Source: Actinomycetota bacterium
GTDB taxonomy: Bacteria; Actinomycetota; Acidimicrobiia; Acidimicrobiales; JAHWLA01
NCBI GenBank assembly: GCA_019347595.1
Contig: JAHWLA010000080.1
Location: forward strand, 1 to 10,732
Direction: 5' to 3'
DNA: 10,732 nucleotides
The notes beneath the pieces are model-generated. The model saw only the letters and a list, made by a program, of their open reading frames with translations. It was not told where the DNA came from and ran no database searches. Both the position numbers and the translations under genes were made by a program. This document shows positions 6,925 to 10,732 of this stretch, piece by piece (the stretch's first letter is position 1; every line of letters begins with the position of its first letter).

Positions 6925-7359
6925 CTAGCTCCGCCGGTCCCAGTCGGGGTCGAGCTGGCGCAGGAACTGGGCGCAGCGCTCCTCCTCGTCGGTTTCGCCG
7001 ATGGCAGCCGCGGCGTGGCGCAGGCCTTCCAGGGCGCGGAGGAAGCCGCGGTTGGGCTCGTGCGACCAGCGCACGTAGCCCGATCCCCGCCAGCCCGCGG
7101 CGCGGAGGGCGTCGAGCCCTCGGTGGTAGCCGACGCGGAAGCAGGCGTAGGCCTCGATGTCGTCGCGGGCGTGCTCGCCCAGACGGCCCCACGCATCGAT
7201 GTAGCGGGGGAAGGTGGCGACCACTGCGGCGATGGCGTCACGCCGGCGATCGGGGGGCTCGGCCAAGGCGGCGGCCAACCGCTCGGCCGCCTCGTCGGGC
7301 GGCGGGGGCAGCACCGTCTCGGGAAGACCGGAGGTCAGGTGCACTGGCGCGTCGGACAT
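6925..7359 (-). CDS. DUF3151 family protein
   Basis: A 144-residue soluble protein matching the actinobacterial DUF3151 family (PF11349 as I recall it), whose function is not known. The N-terminal 40 residues are proline-rich and variable. The rest is helical, with the recognisable core FPRYIDAWGRLG (50-61), YACFRVGYHRGLDALRAAGW (71-90), the invariant-looking WSHEPNRGFLRAL (98-110), and a C-terminal EEERCAQFLRQLDP. The helix-pair layout with repeated Ala and Leu positions resembles a TPR-like fold; this is inference. ATG 7359 is chosen because TACGAT ends 7 nt upstream, a leaderless start. It is the first gene of a two-gene unit with putA (6 nt gap), which hints at a role tied to proline catabolism, although the family is present in many actinobacteria without that neighbour. 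Confidence 0.85.
   Translation of the reverse strand: MSDAPVHLTSGLPETVLPPPPDEAAERLAAALAEPPDRRRDAIAAVVATFPRYIDAWGRLGEHARDDIEAYACFRVGYHRGLDALRAAGWRGSGYVRWSHEPNRGFLRALEGLRHAAAAIGETDEEERCAQFLRQLDPDWDRRS
6929..6932 (-). promoter_or_regulatory. Ribosome binding site of putA
   Basis: GGAG on the minus strand (complement of CTCC) lies 10 nt before ATG 6918, inside the last codons of the DUF3151 gene. Unlike the leaderless first genes in this window, putA as an internal operon gene keeps a Shine-Dalgarno site. Confidence 0.45.
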
Positions 7360-7362
7360 GGC

Positions 7363-7809
7363 ATGGATCGTAGGCTCGGCGCCATCGCTTCTCGGCCATG
7401 CGTCTTCTGCGCGATCCGCGACGGATCGGTCTCCGCCCACCTCGTGCTCGACGAGGCGGACGTGCTCGCCTTCCTCGACACGACGCCACTGTTCCCGGGC
7501 CATGTGCTCCTCGTTCCCCGCCGGCACCACGAGACCCTGATGGACCTGCCGGGTGCGTTGATCGAGCCGCTCTTCGAGGCGGCCCAGCGGCTGTCCGTCG
7601 CCGTGCAGTCGGCGATGAACTCGCAAGGGGTGTTCGTGGCGGTGAACAACGTGGTCAGCCAGAGCGTGCCGCACCTCCATGTGCACGTCGTACCCCGGAC
7701 GAAGGGCGACGGGCTGCGGGGCTTCTTCTGGCCGAGGCAGAAGTACGCCTCGGACGCCGAAGCCGCCGCCGTAGCCGCTCGCATCCGGGAATCCCTCCTT
7801 CCCCGCTGA
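7363..7809 (+). CDS. HIT family (histidine triad) protein
   Basis: From ATG 7363 this is 148 residues, a normal length for a small nucleotide hydrolase/transferase of the HIT superfamily, which acts on purine nucleoside phosphoramidates or dinucleoside polyphosphates in the cytoplasm. The signature HLHVH (104-108) in SVPHLHVHVVPR supplies the triad; the middle His (H106) is the usual nucleophile. CVFC (13-16) near the N-terminus is the typical zinc-type pair, and PGHVLLVPRRHHETL (45-59) matches the family's core strand and following loop. The C-terminus FFWPRQKY is also typical. The start is unsure: no ribosome binding site or TANNNT precedes ATG 7363. GTG 7339 has GGAGG only 4 nt upstream and would overlap the divergent gene. 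A leaderless start would fall on ATC 7384, two codons after which the conserved part begins. The stop is 26 nt before the transpeptidase gene. Confidence 0.88.
   Translation: MDRRLGAIASRPCVFCAIRDGSVSAHLVLDEADVLAFLDTTPLFPGHVLLVPRRHHETLMDLPGALIEPLFEAAQRLSVAVQSAMNSQGVFVAVNNVVSQSVPHLHVHVVPRTKGDGLRGFFWPRQKYASDAEAAAVAARIRESLLPR
7367..7372 (-). promoter_or_regulatory. -10 hexamer TACGAT of the DUF3151-putA unit
   Basis: TACGAT on the minus strand (complement of ATCGTA) ends 7 nt before ATG 7359. It shares its terminal TA with the plus-strand hexamer TAGGCT (7371-7376), forming the symmetric decamer ATCGTAGGCT. Confidence 0.6.
7371..7376 (+). promoter_or_regulatory. -10 hexamer TAGGCT facing the HIT gene
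   Basis: TAGGCT lies back to back with the minus-strand TACGAT. Seven nucleotides downstream is ATC 7384, in frame with the HIT protein, rather than an ATG. The same 12-mer, GGATCGTAGGCT, occurs at the tyrS start region (complement of 9664-9675), where TAGGCT points at tyrS. That supports this as a working promoter rather than chance. Confidence 0.45.
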
Positions 7810-7821
7810 GGCGCGCACCGG

Positions 7822-7827
7822 TACCCT
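7822..7827 (+). promoter_or_regulatory. -10 hexamer TACCCT of the L,D-transpeptidase gene
   Basis: TACCCT ends 8 nt before ATG 7836 and lies in the 26-nt gap after the HIT stop codon. It would give a leaderless transcript independent of the HIT gene. No ribosome binding site is present before the ATG. Confidence 0.5.
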
Positions 7828-7835
7828 TCGCCGCT

Positions 7836-8411
7836 ATGGCGGCTTCGATGACGGCGGCGGTCGTGGCGCTCTGTGTCCTGCTCGGCGGGGCGGCGCCCGT
7901 CGACGCTCTGCAACGCAGGCAGGCCTCCGCCGGGCGCCAGGCGGGCCCGTCGAACCCCGACTACGTGTGGACACGGGAGTGGAAGATCCCGGTCGTCACC
8001 ACCGGTTCGCCGTTGCCCGCCCGCTCCGGCGTGGGCCGGCGCATCGTGTACTCGATCTCGCACCAGCAGGTGTGGCTGGTCGACAACAAGCCGGTCGACC
8101 GGGTGGTGCGCAACTACGGGGTGTCGGGGCGGCGCAACCTGCCCAAGCCGGGGACGTACCGCGTGTTCTCCAAGTCCCGCCACACCACCAGCGGCTCGTT
8201 GCGCATGGAGTACATGGTGCGCTTCGCCCGCGGGTCACGGCTGGCGATCGGCTTCCACTCCATCCCCGTGACCCGCAGCGGCCGGCCGATCCAGAGCGAG
8301 GCCGAGCTGGGCAGCTTCCGCAGCAGTGGGTGCGTCCGTCAGTCGTTGGCCGATGCGGCCGCCCTGTGGGACTTCGCCCCGATCGGCACGGTCGTCGTCG
8401 TCACCCCTTGA
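7836..8411 (+). CDS. Secreted L,D-transpeptidase (YkuD domain)
   Basis: A 191-residue protein. Residues 1-24 form a signal peptide with a hydrophobic core, MTAAVVALCVLLGGAA, and a probable cleavage after VDA. The YkuD domain spans about 69-191: RRIVYSISHQQVWLVD (69-83), the conserved VSGRRNLPKPGTYRVFSK region (96-113), H141 in IGFHSIP, and the catalytic cysteine C166 in SSGCVR, ending in GTVVVV. Such enzymes make 3-3 cross-links in peptidoglycan or attach proteins to it, acting outside the membrane with a Cys-His pair. No LysM or other wall-binding module is present. The start follows from the leaderless hexamer TACCCT 8 nt upstream and from the signal peptide beginning there; the longer open frame upstream belongs to no recognisable domain. 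The 3' end overlaps tyrS tail to tail by 11 bp. Confidence 0.9.
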   Translation: MAASMTAAVVALCVLLGGAAPVDALQRRQASAGRQAGPSNPDYVWTREWKIPVVTTGSPLPARSGVGRRIVYSISHQQVWLVDNKPVDRVVRNYGVSGRRNLPKPGTYRVFSKSRHTTSGSLRMEYMVRFARGSRLAIGFHSIPVTRSGRPIQSEAELGSFRSSGCVRQSLADAAALWDFAPIGTVVVVTP

Positions 8412-9654
8412 GCTCGACGAGCGCCTGTTCCCGCTTGCCCCGGCGCAACACAACGAAGCGGCCGTGCAGCGCGTCGGCGGCGGTCAGGGCACGGTCGTCG
8501 TCCTGCTGGGCGCCGTTGACGTAGACGCCCCGCTGCTGGAGCGCGCGACGGGCCTCGCCCTTCGACCCGCACAGCCCGGTGGCGACGAGGGCGTCGACGA
8601 GCGTGGTGTCGGGGGGTGCGGCGGCCGAGGGGGCCTCGGCCAGCACGTCGAGCAGCGTCTGCTCGTCGAGGGTGGCGATCTCGTCGGTGAAGAGGACGGC
8701 GGCGGCGCGCTCCGCCTTGGCCGCCTCGTCGGCGCCGTGCACGACGGCCGTCACCTCGCGGGCCAGCGCCCGTTGCGCTTCCCGGCGCTCGGGGTGCTCG
8801 GCGGTGGCGGTGTCGAGCGCCTCGATCTCCTCGTGCGACAGCCAGGTGAAGTAGCGCAGGTACCGGCCCACCGAGGCGTCCTCGCTGCGGACGAAGAACT
8901 GGTAGAGCGCATAGGGGCTCGTCTTGGCGCGGTCGAGCCACACCGTGCCCGACTCGCTCTTGCCGAACTTGGTGCCGTCGGCCTTGGTGACCAGCGGCGT
9001 GGTCAAGCCGTAGACGTGCTCGCCGCGCAGGCGGCGCACGAGGTCGACCCCGAGGGTGATGTTGCCCCACTGGTCGCTGGCGCCCATCTGGAGCCGGCAC
9101 CCGTAGGTGTCGAAGAGGTGGAGGTAGTCGTAGGACTGGAGGAGCATGTAGGTGAACTCGGTGTAGCTGAGACCCTGCTCCCGCTCGGTGAGGCGAGCCC
9201 GCACGGATTCCTTGGCCACCATCTGGTTCACGGTGAAGTGCTTGCCGATGTCGCGGAGGAAGTCGAGCAGCCGCACGTCGGCCAGCCAGTCGGCGTTGTT
9301 GACGAGCAGGCCGCCCGCGTCGAAGTCGACGAACCGGGCGAGCTGGGCCTTGATCCCTTCGAGGTTGGACGCCAGTTGCTCGGCGTCGAGCAGGCTGCGC
9401 TCCTCCGACTTGCCGCTGGGGTCGCCGATCATCCCCGTGCCGCCCCCCGCCAAGGCGATGGGCCGGTGCCCCGCCTGCTGCAGGCGGCGGAGGTTGCAGA
9501 GCTGAAGCAGGCTGCCGACGTGGAGGCTGTCGGCGGTCGGGTCGAAGCCGATGTAGACGGTGAGCGAGTCGTCGTCGATCAGCTTGGCCAGCTCGGGGTC
9601 GGTCGTCTGGTGGACGAGGCCCCGCCACTGGAGTTCTGCATACAGCCCGCTCAT
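8401..9654 (-). CDS. tyrS: Tyrosyl-tRNA synthetase
   Basis: A 417-residue class I aminoacyl-tRNA synthetase that charges tRNA-Tyr with tyrosine in the cytoplasm, at full family length. The Rossmann catalytic domain covers about 30-325. It shows YIGFDPTADSLHVG (34-47), whose HVG at 45-47 stands for the HIGH motif, GGGTGMIGDPSGK (70-82), the tyrosine-binding YMLLQSYDYLHL region (169-180), MGASDQWGNI (190-199) and KFGKSE (229-234), the KMSKS counterpart. The C-terminal S4 RNA-binding domain lies at about 350-415 (LCGSKGEARRALQQRGVYVNG). KFGKS and HVG place it with the standard bacterial TyrRS type. ATG 9654 is preceded by TAGGCT ending 9 nt upstream, so the message is leaderless or nearly so. 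There is no T-box or other leader. It is divergent from the DNA glycosylase and convergent with the transpeptidase, with an 11-bp overlap. Confidence 0.97.
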   Translation of the reverse strand: MSGLYAELQWRGLVHQTTDPELAKLIDDDSLTVYIGFDPTADSLHVGSLLQLCNLRRLQQAGHRPIALAGGGTGMIGDPSGKSEERSLLDAEQLASNLEGIKAQLARFVDFDAGGLLVNNADWLADVRLLDFLRDIGKHFTVNQMVAKESVRARLTEREQGLSYTEFTYMLLQSYDYLHLFDTYGCRLQMGASDQWGNITLGVDLVRRLRGEHVYGLTTPLVTKADGTKFGKSESGTVWLDRAKTSPYALYQFFVRSEDASVGRYLRYFTWLSHEEIEALDTATAEHPERREAQRALAREVTAVVHGADEAAKAERAAAVLFTDEIATLDEQTLLDVLAEAPSAAAPPDTTLVDALVATGLCGSKGEARRALQQRGVYVNGAQQDDDRALTAADALHGRFVVLRRGKREQALVELKG

Positions 9655-9663
9655 AGGCGGGCC

Positions 9664-9669
9664 AGCCTA
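9664..9669 (-). promoter_or_regulatory. -10 hexamer TAGGCT of tyrS
   Basis: TAGGCT on the minus strand (complement of AGCCTA) ends 9 nt before ATG 9654. It shares a central TA with the plus-strand TACGAT at 9668-9673. The enclosing 12-mer GGATCGTAGGCT is identical to that between the DUF3151 and HIT genes. Confidence 0.55.
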
Positions 9670-9673
9670 CGAT
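9668..9673 (+). promoter_or_regulatory. -10 hexamer TACGAT of the DNA glycosylase gene
   Basis: TACGAT ends 9 nt before ATG 9683 and is fused back to back with the tyrS hexamer. The two start codons are 28 bp apart, so the whole divergent promoter fits in that gap. Confidence 0.55.
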
Positions 9674-9682
9674 CCGACGAGC

Positions 9683-10567
9683 ATGCGCAGCCGCACGTTC
9701 CGCCCGCGCTTCCCCGTGAACCTGCGCCTGACGCTCGGGCCGGTGCGGCGCGGGGGCGGCGATCCCACCATGCGGCTGGGGCCGGACGGGGCGTGGCGGG
9801 CCACCCGGACGCCGGACGGGCCCGGCTCGCAGCATATGGCGGTCGGCGCTGACGGGTCGGTGACGGTGCGGGCGTGGGGACCGGGCGCCGACTGGCTGGT
9901 GGCGCACGCGCCCGCCCTGGTGGGGGCGGACGACGACGACGCCGGGTTCGTGCCCCGGCATGCATTGGTGGCCGACCTGCATCGGCGGTTCCCCGGGTTG
10001 CGCACCCCGTGCACGGGCGCCGTGGTCGAGGCGTTGGTGCCGTCGGTGCTGGAGCAGAAGGTGATCGGGTTGGAGGCGCGGCGGTCGTACGCGTCGTTGG
10101 TGCGACGGCTGGGCGAGCGGGCGCCGGGGCCGCCGGGGGATGCCGGCCTGCTCGTGCCGCCCGCGCCCGAGGTGTGGGCCCGCACGCCGTCGTGGGTGTT
10201 CCACCGGTGCGGCGTGGAGCGCAAGCGGGCCGACACCGTGCGGGTGGCGTGCTCGGCGGCGCGGGCGTTGGAGCGGGCGCCGGAGAACATGACGGCGCTG
10301 CCCGGCATCGGGCCGTGGACGGCGGCCGAGGTGGCCGGGGTGGCACGGGGCGACCCCGATGCCGTCAGCGTGGGCGACTTCCACCTGCCCAACCAGGTGG
10401 CGTGGGCGCTGGCGGGCGAGCCGCGGGGCGACGACGCCCGCATGCTCGAGCTCCTGGAGCCGTACCGCGGCCACCGGGGCCGCGTGGTGCGCCTCCTCGC
10501 CGCGGGCGGCATCGGCGCCCCTCGCTACGGCCCCCGCCTCCCCTTGCAGAACATCGCCCGCCTGTAG
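9683..10567 (+). CDS. AlkA-like DNA glycosylase (HhH-GPD superfamily)
   Basis: A 294-residue protein resembling 3-methyladenine DNA glycosylase II, which excises alkylated bases to begin base-excision repair. The N-terminal part (about 10-95) is the AlkA-type beta domain. The helical domain starts near 95. It includes VPSVLEQKVIGLEARRSYASLVRRLGE (119-145), the helix where relatives carry a QQ motif, the hairpin LPGIGPWTAAEVAG (206-219) and GDPDAVSVGDFHLPN (223-237). In the last, D232 occupies the place of the catalytic aspartate. No cluster of four cysteines follows, so this is not an iron-sulphur (Nth/MutY-type) glycosylase. The start fits TACGAT 9 nt upstream; an upstream in-frame extension would run into tyrS. 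It is transcribed divergently from tyrS. Substrate preference is not readable from sequence, so I give no gene symbol. Confidence 0.87.
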   Translation: MRSRTFRPRFPVNLRLTLGPVRRGGGDPTMRLGPDGAWRATRTPDGPGSQHMAVGADGSVTVRAWGPGADWLVAHAPALVGADDDDAGFVPRHALVADLHRRFPGLRTPCTGAVVEALVPSVLEQKVIGLEARRSYASLVRRLGERAPGPPGDAGLLVPPAPEVWARTPSWVFHRCGVERKRADTVRVACSAARALERAPENMTALPGIGPWTAAEVAGVARGDPDAVSVGDFHLPNQVAWALAGEPRGDDARMLELLEPYRGHRGRVVRLLAAGGIGAPRYGPRLPLQNIARL

Positions 10568-10570
10568 TGC

Positions 10571-10597
10571 GCGGGGTGCCCGGCGGGCCACCCCCGC
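10571..10597 (+). terminator. GC-rich hairpin after the DNA glycosylase gene
   Basis: GCGGGGTGCCC (10571-10581) pairs with GGGCCACCCCCGC (10585-10597) around a three-base loop, with two single-base bulges. It begins 4 nt after the stop codon at 10567 and has no T-run; a U-tract-less terminator is likely. Confidence 0.55.
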
Positions 10598-10616
10598 CGA
10601 AGGACCGCCGCGAACC

Positions 10617-10639
10617 TCGCCCCCCAAACGGGGAGGCGA
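10617..10639. other. Second hairpin upstream of the last gene
   Basis: TCGCCCCCC (10617-10625) pairs with GGGGAGGCGA (10630-10639) over 9 bp around the loop AAAC, with one bulged A at 10634. It may be a second terminator for the glycosylase gene or a leader structure of the gene starting near 10662. The sequence does not decide between them. Confidence 0.45.
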
Positions 10640-10650
10640 TCAGTCGGTAC

Positions 10651-10656
10651 GGAGGG
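10651..10656 (+). promoter_or_regulatory. Candidate ribosome binding site GGAGGG
   Basis: GGAGGG lies 5 nt before GTG 10662 and 11 nt before ATG 10668, which are in the same frame. It is one of the few first-gene Shine-Dalgarno sites here. No TANNNT stands at leaderless distance from either start, which fits a transcript with a leader. Confidence 0.4.
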
Positions 10657-10661
10657 TCGTG

Positions 10662-10732
10662 GTGCCGATGGCGCTCAACCGACTGGCCGAGGGACCGGCG
10701 GATGCCGTTCGCTGGGGGGCGCTGATCCGCGT
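10662..10732 (+). CDS. Start of an unidentified gene, truncated at window edge
   Basis: From GTG 10662 (or in-frame ATG 10668) the frame is open to the last base, giving about 23 codons. From the ATG it reads MALNRLAEGPADAVRWGALI and continues beyond the window. The peptide is too short to assign to a family. Support comes from GGAGGG just upstream, the position after the glycosylase terminator hairpins, and GC-rich third positions. An 8-bp inverted repeat (10641-10648 with 10678-10685) encloses the ribosome binding site and both candidate starts. The choice between GTG and ATG is open; spacing to GGAGGG slightly favours neither. Confidence 0.45.
   Translation, partial: MPMALNRLAEGPADAVRWGALIR

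Noticed and set aside
8326..9852. A 508-codon open frame on the plus strand across tyrS
   Set aside because: It has low-complexity Gly/Val/Glu composition and spans the transpeptidase end, tyrS and its promoter. The tyrS frame is unmistakable.
1..10732. CRISPR arrays, tRNA or rRNA genes, transposases, phage genes, riboswitches
   Set aside because: I found no regularly spaced repeats, cloverleaf, recombinase motif or known leader fold. The composition is uniform and the genes are core metabolic or cell-envelope functions.

Overview
The window is a compact, GC-rich stretch of chromosome (third positions almost all G or C, intergenic gaps mostly 3-60 bp). It carries actinobacterial hallmarks: a DUF3151 protein, an L,D-transpeptidase, and genes whose -10 hexamers (TANNNT) sit only 6-9 nt before the start codon, so that mRNAs would be leaderless. 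This fits an actinomycete, perhaps one of the uncultured Acidimicrobiia-like lineages. The class is an inference; the phylum is well supported. I see no CRISPR array, tRNA, rRNA, prophage or transposase.

Layout. (1) 1-1640: two divergent AI-2E-family membrane proteins, the left one cut by the window edge, sharing one dyad-symmetric -10 (TACTGTA). (2) 1641-1809: a non-coding gap filled by an element bounded by 18-21 bp inverted repeats, lying between convergent genes and supplying two bases of a stop codon. (3) 1810-3319: a secreted lipoprotein with a snapalysin-like zinc motif, divergent from a gamma-carbonic-anhydrase-like protein; the two start codons overlap in one CATG. (4) 3322-3373: a 23-bp hairpin serving both convergent neighbours. 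(5) 3378-7359, minus strand: DUF3151, then the bifunctional proline catabolic enzyme PutA (6 nt gap), then a flavin reductase with its own leaderless promoter. (6) 7363-8411, plus strand: HIT-family hydrolase and secreted L,D-transpeptidase. (7) 8401-9654, minus strand: tyrosyl-tRNA synthetase, overlapping the transpeptidase tail by 11 bp. (8) 9683-10567, plus strand: AlkA-like DNA glycosylase, then hairpins and the first codons of an unidentified gene running off the right edge.

How it works together. Most of this is ordinary chromosomal housekeeping: proline oxidation, alkylation repair, tRNA charging, cell-wall cross-linking. I found no convincing new multi-gene system. The distinctive signal is regulatory. 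All eight recognised genes that are first on a strand and have a clear start carry a TANNNT hexamer 6-9 nt upstream, apart from the lipoprotein. Three divergent gaps contain the symmetric decamer ANNNTANNNT, in which back-to-back -10 hexamers share a central TA, and two of these gaps share an identical 12-mer. Next in interest are the inverted-repeat element at 1651-1811 and the HIT gene, whose best leaderless start would be an AUC codon.
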